NCBI RefSeq assembly: GCF_041435195.1
Contig: NZ_CP108106.1
Span: 3,906,001 to 3,970,000, forward strand
Reading direction: 5' to 3'
Length of the DNA stretch: 64,000 bases
Source of the DNA: Streptomyces sp. NBC_00224
GTDB lineage: Bacteria > Actinomycetota > Actinomycetes > Streptomycetales > Streptomycetaceae
Under the pieces are notes generated by a model. The model did no database searches and was not told the origin of the DNA. It saw nothing but the letters and a program-made list of their open reading frames with translations. Position numbers and translations under genes: made by a program. Every line of letters begins with the position of its first letter. Position 1 is the first letter of the stretch. Below, piece by piece: positions 35,942 to 44,678 of the stretch.

Positions 35942-38164
35942 TTGCCCCGTTTCACCGTCGTCGTCCCCGTCCACGAGGCCCGCGGGCTCCTCCGCGAGTG
36001 CATGGAATCCGTACTGCGGCAGCGACTCGCCGACATCGAGGTCATTGGCGTCGACGACGGGTCGGTGGACGGGTCCGGGCGGCTGCTCGACGAGCTCGCC
36101 GCCGCCGACCCGCGCGTACGGGCGGTCCACCTGGCCGCGCCCGTGAGCGCGGGCGAGCGGCGCGACGCCGGGGCCGGGCAGGCCCGCGGGGAGTATCTGC
36201 TCTTCCTGGAGCCGGGGCTGGTCCAGCTGCCGGGGGCGCTCGACGCGATCGACGGGCGCCTGAAGGCGGCCGGGGACCCGGACGTGCTGCTCTTCGGGCA
36301 TCTGCGCACCCCGTTCCTCGGTACGGCCGAGCCGACCCGCTCCCTCGACGTGCTGCGCGCGGCCGGGGACGCGGTGACCACCGCCGCCGGGCGGCCGGGT
36401 CTGCTCGGGGTGGCCCCGGTGAGCTGGAACCGGGCGGTGCGGCGGGAGTTCTGGCGCGACGGGGGCCTGCGGTTCGGCTCCGGCGAGCGGGCCGAGGCGA
36501 TGTGGGCGCTCGGCTCGCTCATCGCGGCCGGATCGGTGGCGGCCCTCGCCACTCCGTGCGTGGACCACCGCCAGCAGCGCCCGCTCCCAGGGGCGCACCA
36601 GGACCGCCGCGAGGTCGTCGCCGCGTACGACGCGCTGCTCGCGGACGTCGCCGCCCGGCCCGGGGCGGAGGACCTGCGCGGGCCGCTGTACGCGCTGGCC
36701 GTACGGGAGTTGCTGAAGACCTACGCGGGCGCGCGCGGGCAGCGGCGGGCGTACGTCCGGGCGGTGGCCGCGTTCAGCCGGACCCACCGCCCCGTCGGCC
36801 ACCGGGCGGGCGGCGGGCGGTCCGGGGTGCGCGGTCGGCTGCTCACCGAGGGCCGGTCCCTGACGCTGGCCGCGCTCGACCGGGCCCTGGCGGCCCGCCG
36901 CAGACTGCGCTCGCGCGTCCGCGCCCTGCGCAAGTCCGGTCTCCGCACGCTGTTCCGGCACTACTACCGCCTCCAGCGGCTCCTCCCGCTCGACCCCCGG
37001 CTCGCGGTGTACGCCTCGTACTGGAACCGGGGTGTGAGCTGCAACCCGGCGGCCGTCCACCGCAAGGCCGCCGAACTCGCCCCGCACATCAAGGGCGTGT
37101 GGGTGGTGGCCAGGGCGGAGGCGGCGGACGGGCACGCCTTCGTGCTGCCGGACACCCTGGCGTACTGGCGGCTGATGGCCCGCGCCCGCTACTTCGTCAA
37201 CAACGTCAACTTCCCCGACCACCTGGTCAAGCGCCCGGGCCAGCTCCACCTCCAGACCCACCACGGCACCCCGCTCAAGCGCATGGGCCTGGACCAGCTC
37301 GCGTATCCGGCCGCCGCCAAGGGCTTCAGCTTCCGCCGGTTCCTGGGCCGCGTCGACCGCTGGGACTGGTCGCTTTCCGCCAACCCGCACTCCACCGAGA
37401 CCTGGTCGCGCGCCTACCCGGGCGCGGTGCGGCACCTGGAGTCGGGCTATCCGCGCAACGACGTGTACGCGACGGCGACCGCCGAGTCCGTCGCCGCCGT
37501 CCGCCGCTCGCTCGGCATCGCGCCGGACCGCCGCGCGATCCTGTACGCGCCGACCCACCGCGAGTACGAGCGCGGCTTCTCCGGCGCCGTGGACCTGGTC
37601 CGCGTCGCGGACACGCTGGGGCCCGGCACCCTGCTGCTGGTGCGCGCCCACTACTTCTACGCGTCGGCCGGGCTGCCGGAGCACCCCGGGCTGCTCGACG
37701 TCTCGGCACACCCCCGGGTCGAGGAGCTGTGCCTGGCGGCGGACGCGCTGGTCACCGACTACTCCTCGGTGATGTTCGACTACGCCAACCTGGACCGCCC
37801 GATCGTCGTCCACGCCCCCGACTGGGAGGTGTACCGAACGGTCCGCGGCGTCTGCTTCGACCTCCTCTCGGGACGCCCGGGAGACACCCCGGGCGCGGTC
37901 ACCACCAGCACGGACGAGCTCATCTCCTGTTTGCGGGACGGCGGTTGGGACAGCCGCGCCAACGCCGTGCTGCGGGCCGCCTTCCGGGAGCGGTTCTGTG
38001 CGTACGACGACGGGCGCGCCGCCGAGCGCGTGGTGCGCACGGTGTTCCTGGGCGAACCCGCCGACGTGCTGGGGCCGGTGGAGCCCGTCCGGCGCGCGGT
38101 CCCGCCACTGCCGGGCCGGACCGGCGCCCGCCGGGTCACCGCTGCTGGCCGGCCATCACCGTGA
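35942..38164 (+). CDS. GT2 (degenerate) / CDP-glycerol glycerophosphotransferase fusion
   Basis: 740 residues from TTG 35942, chosen because an AGAGG site is 8 nt upstream and the N-terminus (LPRFTVVVPVHEARG) aligns with the upstream paralogue. The GT2 domain keeps VDDGS but the metal-binding acidic triplet is lost: FLDGDD in the paralogue is FLEPGL here, and RNAG is RDAG. The C-terminal TagF-like domain is intact: LHLQTHHGTPLKRMGLD, YPRNDVYA, LYAPTHREYERG and TDYSSVMFDYANLDRPIV. It is therefore expected to be mainly a glycerophosphotransferase with an inactive or altered GT2. It ends in a 29-nt convergent overlap with the next gene. Confidence 0.85.
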   Translation: MPRFTVVVPVHEARGLLRECMESVLRQRLADIEVIGVDDGSVDGSGRLLDELAAADPRVRAVHLAAPVSAGERRDAGAGQARGEYLLFLEPGLVQLPGALDAIDGRLKAAGDPDVLLFGHLRTPFLGTAEPTRSLDVLRAAGDAVTTAAGRPGLLGVAPVSWNRAVRREFWRDGGLRFGSGERAEAMWALGSLIAAGSVAALATPCVDHRQQRPLPGAHQDRREVVAAYDALLADVAARPGAEDLRGPLYALAVRELLKTYAGARGQRRAYVRAVAAFSRTHRPVGHRAGGGRSGVRGRLLTEGRSLTLAALDRALAARRRLRSRVRALRKSGLRTLFRHYYRLQRLLPLDPRLAVYASYWNRGVSCNPAAVHRKAAELAPHIKGVWVVARAEAADGHAFVLPDTLAYWRLMARARYFVNNVNFPDHLVKRPGQLHLQTHHGTPLKRMGLDQLAYPAAAKGFSFRRFLGRVDRWDWSLSANPHSTETWSRAYPGAVRHLESGYPRNDVYATATAESVAAVRRSLGIAPDRRAILYAPTHREYERGFSGAVDLVRVADTLGPGTLLLVRAHYFYASAGLPEHPGLLDVSAHPRVEELCLAADALVTDYSSVMFDYANLDRPIVVHAPDWEVYRTVRGVCFDLLSGRPGDTPGAVTTSTDELISCLRDGGWDSRANAVLRAAFRERFCAYDDGRAAERVVRTVFLGEPADVLGPVEPVRRAVPPLPGRTGARRVTAAGRPSP

Positions 38165-38510
38165 AGAGCCCGACGACCACCAGCAGCGAGCCCGCCCACG
38201 TCCACCCAGACGTCCGCTCATGCAGCACGGTCGAGCTGGCGAGCACGATCAGCAGGTACCCCAGGGCGTTGAAGGGGTACGCGATGGACAGCGGCACCCG
38301 GGCCAGCGTCGACATCCAGGCGACGGCCGAGACGGCGAAGACGACCAGGCCGGCCACGATCCACGGGCTGGTGGCGGCCCGCAGCGCGATCGAGCCGCCG
38401 CCGTGCTCCACGGCGACCGCGGCGGTGCGCATGCCGTGCTTGAGCATGATCTGACCGCCCGCCGAGGAGAACACCGCGAAGAGCAGCAGGGCGAGGCTGG
38501 ACAGGTTCAA
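38136..38510 (-). CDS. Small 4-TM EamA/SMR-like membrane protein (possible lipid-sugar flippase)
   Basis: 124 residues from TTG 38510, preceded by a good AGGAGAAGG site. Four hydrophobic helices and the motif PLSIAYPFNALGYLLIVL resemble the EamA/SMR superfamily (ArnE/F, EmrE). It is the last gene of a minus-strand set with a GT2-methyltransferase fusion and a membrane glycosyltransferase. In Arn and Gtr systems small proteins of this size flip polyprenyl-phosphate sugars, so a flippase role is likely (inference). Its last 29 nt overlap the convergent plus-strand gene. Confidence 0.8.
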   Translation of the reverse strand: MNLSSLALLLFAVFSSAGGQIMLKHGMRTAAVAVEHGGGSIALRAATSPWIVAGLVVFAVSAVAWMSTLARVPLSIAYPFNALGYLLIVLASSTVLHERTSGWTWAGSLLVVVGLFTVMAGQQR

Positions 38511-38532
38511 CGTCCTTCTCCTGACCGGGACT

Positions 38533-40098
38533 TCACACGCCCACGCGGTCGGCGGGGGTGTACTGACGGTTGAGGATGTCCTGTACATCGACGTGCTCCC
38601 CAGCGATGATCGTCTCCGCCGCGTGCGGCGTGAGCAGGGCGATGTGCTGATAGCCGAAGAGGGTCGGCCGCAGCCGCACGAGCAGCCGGGAAAGACCGCC
38701 GAGCGTCCCCGCCACCGCGCGCCCCACCAGGCCCTGCCCGCCGAGCAGCGCCCAGAAGGGCGCCCCGGTCGAGGTCGTGGCGAGGATGTCGTACCCCGCG
38801 CCCTGGACCGTGCGGCGCAGGCTGGCGCGGGTGAAGAAGCGCAGATGCGTCTCGTCGAGGATGCCGCGCCGGTCGTACCCGAACACCCCGAGGACGACGC
38901 GCAGCCGGGCGTACCAGTGGCTGAAGTTCGGTACGGACAGCAGCACATGGCCGCCCGGGCGCAGGACCCGGGCGATCTCGGCGAGGACGCGCTCGGGCCG
39001 GGAGAGGTGCTCGATGACGTCCCCGGCGACCACGTAGTCGTACCCCCGCCCGATCTCCTCGGGCAGCCCCTCCTCAAGGTCCGCGAGGAAGAACCGCGTA
39101 CACCTCTCGCGCACGCCCGCCACCTCGACGCAGTCGACGCCGGTCACCTCGTGGCCCAGCGCCTCCAGGCGCTCTGCGAACAGGCCTCCGGAGCAGCCGA
39201 GGTCCAGAACGCGGCCCGGCGGGAGGGCGCGCATGCGGTCCAGGATGACGGAGTGGGAGGAGCCGTCGCCCTCCTTGAAGGCGTATCCGTCGGGCTTGGG
39301 AATCCACGGGCAGGTGCCGAACCCCTTGGCCGCGAGCCGGTATTCGAGGACGTCCTTCACCACGTCCTTGGCGTACTTGAGCCCGTTGACGTAACAGATC
39401 TCGTCGCCGTAATAAGTGGGAATGGGGATTTCCCGGATTCGCATTCCCGCGTCGACGAGCTGGACGATGATCTGGGTGTCGAAGTCGAAGGCGTCCGTAT
39501 TGCGGTCGACGGGGAGCCGGCGCAGGGCGGCGACGCTGTAGGCGCGGTAGCCGCAGTGGAATTCGGTGAGCCGGGAGCCGAGCAGCGAGTTCTCCAGGCG
39601 GGTGAGGACGCGGTTCCCCAGCCATTTGTAGAGCGGCATTCCGCCGCGCAGGGCGCCGCCCCGGTCCATCATGCGCGAGCCGAACACGGCGTCGGCCTCG
39701 CCGTTCTCGATGGGCGCGACCATGTCGGGGAGGAGTTCGGGGGCGTACTGCCCGTCGCCGTGCAGCAGGACGACGATGTCGAGCCCGCGCTCGGCCGCCA
39801 GCGCGTACCCGGCCTTCTGGTTTCCGCCGTAGCCGAGGTTCTTGGTGTGCCGCATGACGACGGTACGGGGCATGCCCTCGGCCTGGGACCAGCGGCATCC
39901 GGCGGTGAAGGTGCCGTCGTGGCTGGCGTCGTCGAGGATGAGGATCTCGTCGATACGGGAGCGGAAGTCGGCCGGGATGCGGTCGAGGGTCCTCTCCAGC
40001 GTGGTCTCGGCGTTGTAGGCGACGACGAGGATGCCGATGCGGGGTTTTTGACCTGAGCGGTCGACGGCTTCGGGGGTGCGGGCGGGCGGCGGCTGCAC
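38533..40098 (-). CDS. GT2 glycosyltransferase fused to SAM-dependent methyltransferase
   Basis: 521 residues from GTG 40098 with a GGAG site 7 nt upstream. N-terminal about 18-265 is a dolichol-phosphate-mannose-synthase-like GT2 domain (GILVVAYNAE, LDDASHDGT, LLHGDGQY at 111-118 where most homologues read DGDGQ, FGSRMMD). From about 290 a class I methyltransferase has motif I VLDLGCSGG 297-305, VDCVEV, and DVIEHL. No C-terminal TM helices. It probably charges a polyprenyl phosphate with a sugar and methylates a lipid or sugar acceptor. The neighbours (small 4-TM protein, membrane glycosyltransferase) support a lipid-carrier sugar-transfer module. Confidence 0.87.
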   Translation of the reverse strand: MQPPPARTPEAVDRSGQKPRIGILVVAYNAETTLERTLDRIPADFRSRIDEILILDDASHDGTFTAGCRWSQAEGMPRTVVMRHTKNLGYGGNQKAGYALAAERGLDIVVLLHGDGQYAPELLPDMVAPIENGEADAVFGSRMMDRGGALRGGMPLYKWLGNRVLTRLENSLLGSRLTEFHCGYRAYSVAALRRLPVDRNTDAFDFDTQIIVQLVDAGMRIREIPIPTYYGDEICYVNGLKYAKDVVKDVLEYRLAAKGFGTCPWIPKPDGYAFKEGDGSSHSVILDRMRALPPGRVLDLGCSGGLFAERLEALGHEVTGVDCVEVAGVRERCTRFFLADLEEGLPEEIGRGYDYVVAGDVIEHLSRPERVLAEIARVLRPGGHVLLSVPNFSHWYARLRVVLGVFGYDRRGILDETHLRFFTRASLRRTVQGAGYDILATTSTGAPFWALLGGQGLVGRAVAGTLGGLSRLLVRLRPTLFGYQHIALLTPHAAETIIAGEHVDVQDILNRQYTPADRVGV

Positions 40099-40152
40099 GG
40101 GCGTCTCCAGGGGTGACGTGGGTTGGGGGGCCTCATAAGGGGGCGCGTGTTT

Positions 40153-40239
40153 GTCTGCGGGCCGGTGGGGGCTGGTCGCGCAGTTCCCCGCGCCCCTTAA
40201 GTGCCGCTGCGCGGCCAGCCCACCACCGGCCCGCAGGCG
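40153..40239. repeat. Dispersed repeat family 1, imperfect inverted pair
   Basis: A full copy at 40153-40200 is followed by a shorter inverted one at about 40207-40239. They fill most of the 143-bp gap between two minus-strand genes and end next to the upstream gene's stop (40242). Confidence 0.8.
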
Positions 40240-40241
40240 CA

Positions 40242-41480
40242 TCACCGCACTTCCAGCGGCGCGCTTGGAGCCGGAACCGGAACCGTGGTGGCCGTGTCCG
40301 GGGCGGGGGCAGCCGGGCCCCGCTCGCGCGCCCGGAACACCGCCGCGTACCCCGAAGCGATCCCCACCAGCAGCGCCGTCCAGGCAACCGCGCCCAGGAC
40401 CTGCTGGTCGTAGGTCCAGCGGGTGGGCTTCTGGATCGTGTAGACCCAGGAGGCGAGGACTCCGGCGAGCGCGCTGTACGCGAGGCCCTCCCACAGGCCG
40501 ATCGCGAAGAGCGCCGCGACCGGCCAGGCCAGGTACTGGACCCCGGAGGCGGTGCTGAGCAGCAGCAGCACGCTCAGGCTGATCGCGACGGCCAGCGGCG
40601 CGCGGTCCGGGCGGCGCCAGGCGGGCCAGACGCCCGCCGCCACGCAGACCAGGACCACCACGAAGTGGCCGGGCCCGCGCAGCACGGCGATCGACTCGTT
40701 GGAGAAGCCCAGCCACTCGGCGAACTTGACGATGCCCCACAGCCGGAAGTTGCCGCCCTTGTATTCGAGGACGTTGGCCCGCAGCGCACCCGGCACGGTC
40801 GCCAGCACCGGCCCCCACACCACGAGCAGCACCGCGCCCAGGGCCGCCGAGAAGCGCGCGAACTCCCGCCGCCCGCCCCGCCAGGCCGCCACCGCGAGCA
40901 CGGGCAGCGCCACCACCGGCACGAACTTGACGCTGATGGACAGCGCGGCGACCACTCCGGCGGCCACCGGCGCCCGCCGGTCCGCGAGCAGCCAGGCGGC
41001 GGCGAGCGCCAGGGTGACGGCGACCGAGTCGGTGTTGCCGTGGTAGCCGGACGTCGGAATCAGAACGGGCGAGAGCGTCACCCCGATTCCGCAGGCGACG
41101 GCCGTCCGCAGCGAGCGGCGCCGCCGTACGATCTCGAACACGAGCAGCGCGGCCGCGAAGTCCGCGAGGCAGGCGGGGGTGCGGATCAGCGTGCCGAACT
41201 CGATGCCGAGGCGGGCGATGCGGTCGAGTCCGAGCAGCATCCAGCCCGCCAGCGGGGGATGGTTGTAGACGGGAAGCCTCGGCATCGGATGCGCATAGAT
41301 CCGTACCGGTCCGACCTTCTCGATGTGCTGGGCGAAGGCCCAGAAGAAAAAGACGTCGGCGGGGCCCCGAGTGCGGGCGGCGAACACCATTTTCGCGAGG
41401 AATCCGACGGCGGCCACGGACCCGACAATGAGCCTGCCATGCCGTACGTACCGGCTCATCCCGAATGTCTGCTCGCTCAT
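40242..41480 (-). CDS. Membrane glycosyltransferase, GT-C/GT87-like
   Basis: 412 residues from ATG 41480 (ATG 41459 is a possible later start). It has about ten hydrophobic helices. An early extracytoplasmic region contains DVFFFWAFAQ and PRLPVYNHPPLAGW, resembling GT-C enzymes that use an acidic residue after TM1 and take sugars from polyprenyl phosphate. Late text (SGVQYLAWPVAALF) fits the GT87/mannosyltransferase group. It would transfer the lipid-linked sugar made by the GT2 fusion downstream to a wall glycan. It is separated from that gene by the repeat pair. Substrate unknown. Confidence 0.75.
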   Translation of the reverse strand: MSEQTFGMSRYVRHGRLIVGSVAAVGFLAKMVFAARTRGPADVFFFWAFAQHIEKVGPVRIYAHPMPRLPVYNHPPLAGWMLLGLDRIARLGIEFGTLIRTPACLADFAAALLVFEIVRRRRSLRTAVACGIGVTLSPVLIPTSGYHGNTDSVAVTLALAAAWLLADRRAPVAAGVVAALSISVKFVPVVALPVLAVAAWRGGRREFARFSAALGAVLLVVWGPVLATVPGALRANVLEYKGGNFRLWGIVKFAEWLGFSNESIAVLRGPGHFVVVLVCVAAGVWPAWRRPDRAPLAVAISLSVLLLLSTASGVQYLAWPVAALFAIGLWEGLAYSALAGVLASWVYTIQKPTRWTYDQQVLGAVAWTALLVGIASGYAAVFRARERGPAAPAPDTATTVPVPAPSAPLEVR

Positions 41481-41681
41481 GGCGAGCGAACGTACCAACC
41501 ACCGGCCCGAATTCACCGGAGCGATCAACGCACTTTCACCCCGGGGCCGTTGTTCGCCTGCGGATCCTGGGCAAAAGCACCCGCCCGGAAATCACCCGTA
41601 TGGTTCACCACCAGGCGTAATCCCCGGCTTCAGCTCTCGTTCACTACCTGTCCCTCGCCTCCCAGACTCCGGTGGTCCCCA

Positions 41682-42749
41682 GTGAAAGCACTCGTCCTCT
41701 CCGGCGGCGCCGGCACCCGGCTGCGGCCGATCACCCACACCTCGGCGAAACAGCTGGTGCCGGTGGCCAACAAACCGGTGCTGTTCTACGGGCTGGAGTC
41801 GATCGCGGCCGCCGGGATCACGGACGTCGGCATCATCGTCGGGGACACGGCAGAAGAGATCCGGGCGGCCGTCGGCGACGGCTCGCGGTTCGGCCTCACC
41901 GTCACCTACATCCCGCAGCACACGCCGCTGGGCCTGGCCCACGCGGTGCTGATCGCCCGCGAGTTCCTCGGCGAGGACGACTTCGTGATGTATCTGGGCG
42001 ACAACTTCGTCGTCGGCGGGATCACCGATCTGGTCGACGAGTTCCGGGCCGCCCGCCCGGACGCCCAGATCCTGCTGACCAAGGTGCCCGACCCGCGCTC
42101 CTTCGGCGTCGCGGAGCTGGACACGGACGGGCGGGTCGCGCGCCTGGAGGAGAAGCCGTCGCACCCCAAGAGCGATCTGGCCCTGGTCGGCGTCTACCTC
42201 TTCACCCCGGCCGTGCACGAGGCCGTCCGCGCCATCACCCCCTCGGCGCGCGGCGAGCTGGAGATCACGCACGCCCTCCAGTGGCTGATCGACCGGCGGC
42301 TGAAGGTCAGTTCGACGGTGATCTCCGGCTACTGGAAGGACACCGGCAACGTCGAGGACATGCTGGAGGTCAACCGCTCGGTCCTGGAGCTGCTCACCCC
42401 GGCCCACGAGGGCTCGGTCGACGACGCCACGGAGATCATCGGGCGGGTGCGGATCGGCCGGGGCGCCACCGTGCGCGGCTCGCGGATCGTGGGCCCGGCG
42501 ATCATCGGACCGCGCACGGTCGTGGAGAACTCCTACATCGGCCCGTCCACCTCGATCGCGGAGAACTGCCGGGTGACCGACAGCGAGATCGAGTACTCGA
42601 TCGTGCTGAGCGGCTCGTCGCTGCACGGCGTCGGCCGGATCGAGGCGTCACTGATCGGCCGTGACGTCGAGATCACCCCCGCCCCGCCCACCCCGGCCGC
42701 CCACCGGCTCGTCCTCGGTGACCACAGCAAGGTGCAGATCTCCGCATGA
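41682..42749 (+). CDS. rmlA: Glucose-1-phosphate thymidylyltransferase
   Basis: 355 residues from GTG 41682. The nucleotidyltransferase signature SGGAGTRLRP is at 7-16, with KQLVPVANKPV, YLGDNFVVGGI and EEKPSHPKSD following. The C-terminal third is a left-handed beta-helix, typical of the long StrD-type form. It makes dTDP-glucose from glucose-1-P and dTTP, step one of dTDP-rhamnose synthesis. It overlaps rmlB by 4 nt (ATGA) in a coupled rmlA-rmlB-rmlD operon. Confidence 0.94.
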   Translation: MKALVLSGGAGTRLRPITHTSAKQLVPVANKPVLFYGLESIAAAGITDVGIIVGDTAEEIRAAVGDGSRFGLTVTYIPQHTPLGLAHAVLIAREFLGEDDFVMYLGDNFVVGGITDLVDEFRAARPDAQILLTKVPDPRSFGVAELDTDGRVARLEEKPSHPKSDLALVGVYLFTPAVHEAVRAITPSARGELEITHALQWLIDRRLKVSSTVISGYWKDTGNVEDMLEVNRSVLELLTPAHEGSVDDATEIIGRVRIGRGATVRGSRIVGPAIIGPRTVVENSYIGPSTSIAENCRVTDSEIEYSIVLSGSSLHGVGRIEASLIGRDVEITPAPPTPAAHRLVLGDHSKVQISA

Positions 42750-43729
42750 CCCACCGCATCCTCGTCACCGGCGGCGCCGGGTTCATCGGCTCGCACTACG
42801 TCCGTACGCTCCTCGGGCCCACGGGCCCCGGCGACGTCGCGGTGACCGTCCTCGACAAGCTCACCTACGCGGGCTGCCCGGCCAGCCTCGACGAGGTGCG
42901 CGCCCACCCCGGATTCGCCTTCGTCCAGGGCGACATCTGCGACACCCGGCTCGTCGACAAGCTGATGGGCGAGAACGACCAGGTGGTGCACTTGGCCGCC
43001 GAGTCGCACGTCGACCGCTCGATCCTGGGCGCCGCCGAGTTCGTCACGACCAATGTGCTCGGCACCCAGACCCTGCTCGACTCGGCGCTGCGCCACCGGC
43101 TCGGCCCGTTCGTCCACATCTCCACGGACGAGGTGTACGGGTCGATCGACTCGGGCTCCTGGCCGGAGGAGCACCCGCTGCGGCCCAGCTCCCCGTACGC
43201 GGCCTCCAAGGCCTCCGCCGACCTGGTGGCGCTCTCCTACCACCACACCCACGGCCTGGACGTGCGGGTGACGCGCTGCTCCAACAACTACGGGCACCAC
43301 CAGTTCCCCGAGAAGCTGATCCCGCTGTTCATCACCCGGCTCCTGGACGGCGGCACGGTGCCGCTGTACGGGGACGGGCTCAACGTCCGCGACTGGCTGC
43401 ACATCGACGACCACGTGCGGGCGATCGAGCTGGTCCGCACCGGCGGGCGTCCCGGCGAGATCTACAACATCGGCGGCGGCACCGAGCTCACCAACAAGGA
43501 GCTGACCGGGCTGCTGCTCACGGCGTGCGGCGCGGACTGGGACAAGGTGGTGTACGTCGAGGACCGCAAGGGCCACGACCGGCGCTACTCGGTCGACTGC
43601 GCCAAGATCCGCGCCGAACTCGGCCACACGCCCCGCAAGGACTTCGCCGAGGGCCTCGCGGAGACCGTCGACTGGTACCGCGAACACCGGGACTGGTGGG
43701 AGCCGCTGCGCCGCAAGGCCGCCCTGTGA
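42746..43729 (+). CDS. rmlB: dTDP-glucose 4,6-dehydratase
   Basis: 327 residues. The NAD-binding motif TGGAGFIGSH is at 8-17, the STDEVYG catalytic loop near residue 127 and YAASK near 150. GNGS/NYGHHQFPEKLIP (the SDR extended 4,6-dehydratase) is present. It converts dTDP-glucose to dTDP-4-keto-6-deoxyglucose. Coupled to rmlA by a 4-nt overlap upstream and to rmlD by GTGA downstream. Confidence 0.95.
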   Translation: MTHRILVTGGAGFIGSHYVRTLLGPTGPGDVAVTVLDKLTYAGCPASLDEVRAHPGFAFVQGDICDTRLVDKLMGENDQVVHLAAESHVDRSILGAAEFVTTNVLGTQTLLDSALRHRLGPFVHISTDEVYGSIDSGSWPEEHPLRPSSPYAASKASADLVALSYHHTHGLDVRVTRCSNNYGHHQFPEKLIPLFITRLLDGGTVPLYGDGLNVRDWLHIDDHVRAIELVRTGGRPGEIYNIGGGTELTNKELTGLLLTACGADWDKVVYVEDRKGHDRRYSVDCAKIRAELGHTPRKDFAEGLAETVDWYREHRDWWEPLRRKAAL

Positions 43730-44676
43730 GCGGGAGTTGGCTGGTCACCGGGGCGGGCGGGATGCTCGGCCGGGATGTGGTGGCCCGGCTCGCGGGGCGC
43801 GACGCACACGGGCTCGACCGCTCGGCGCTCGATCTGACGGACGCGGAGGCGGTGGCGGCGACGGTGGCCGGCGCCCGCCCGGACGTCGTCGTCAACTGCG
43901 CCGCCTGGACGGCCGTCGACGACGCCGAGACCCGCGAGGACGAGGCGCTGCGGATCAACTGCGAGGGCGCGTCCCAGCTGGCGCGCGCCTGCGCCCGCGC
44001 CGGGTCGGTGCTGCTGCACGTCTCCACCGACTACGTCTTCGCGGGCGACGCCACCGCCCCGTACCCGGAGAGCGCCCCGCCCGGCCCCCGCACCGCGTAC
44101 GGCCGGACCAAGCTGGCGGGCGAGCGGGTCGTGCGCGCGCTGCTGCCGCGGACCGGCCATGTGGTGCGGACCGCCTGGCTGTACGGGGCGGGCGGCGCCA
44201 ACTTCGTACGGACCATGATCCGCCTGGAGTCGGCGCGCGAGCACCTGGACGTCGTGGACGACCAGCGCGGCCAGCCCACCTGGACCGCCGACCTGGCCGA
44301 CCGCCTCGTCCGGCTCGGCGAGGCGGCGCTCGCCGGGGCCGCGCCCGCCGGGTACTGGCACGGCACCAGCGCGGGACACGGCACCTGGTACGAGCTGGCT
44401 CAGGAGACGTTCCGGCTGCTGGGCGCGGACCCGGCGCGGGTGCGGCCCACGACGAGCGCGGCCTATGTCCGGCCCGCGCCGCGCCCCGCGTACAGCGTCC
44501 TCGGGCACGAGCGCTGGCGCGAGGCGGGCCTGGAGCCGATGAGGGAGTGGCGGGCAGCCCTCGCCGAGGCGCTGCCCGCGCTCGTGGCGGCCGAGCGCCC
44601 CGAAGGGGCGCGGGGCACTGCACGATCAGCCGACGGCGGCCCGCGGCCGAACGACCGCGCACCCAGCGGGGCGTAA
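43726..44676 (+). CDS. rmlD: dTDP-4-dehydrorhamnose reductase with repeat-derived C-terminal tail
   Basis: 316 residues from GTG 43726. NADPH-binding TGAGGMLG at 8-15, STDYVFAG and YGRTK mark an RmlD reductase, the last step to dTDP-L-rhamnose. The last about 25-30 residues (from about EGARG to the stop) are encoded by a degenerate copy of repeat family 1 (44603-44645) and are beyond the usual family end; this tail is probably not needed for activity. The operon ends here, convergent with rmlC. Confidence 0.92.
   Translation: MSGSWLVTGAGGMLGRDVVARLAGRDAHGLDRSALDLTDAEAVAATVAGARPDVVVNCAAWTAVDDAETREDEALRINCEGASQLARACARAGSVLLHVSTDYVFAGDATAPYPESAPPGPRTAYGRTKLAGERVVRALLPRTGHVVRTAWLYGAGGANFVRTMIRLESAREHLDVVDDQRGQPTWTADLADRLVRLGEAALAGAAPAGYWHGTSAGHGTWYELAQETFRLLGADPARVRPTTSAAYVRPAPRPAYSVLGHERWREAGLEPMREWRAALAEALPALVAAERPEGARGTARSADGGPRPNDRAPSGA
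44603..44645. repeat. Degenerate repeat family 1 copy inside rmlD 3' end
   Basis: AAGGGGCGCGGGGCACTGCA and ATCAGCC match the reverse complement of the family 1 core with several changes. It lies in the coding sequence for the C-terminal tail of RmlD. Confidence 0.65.
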
Positions 44677-44678
44677 CG

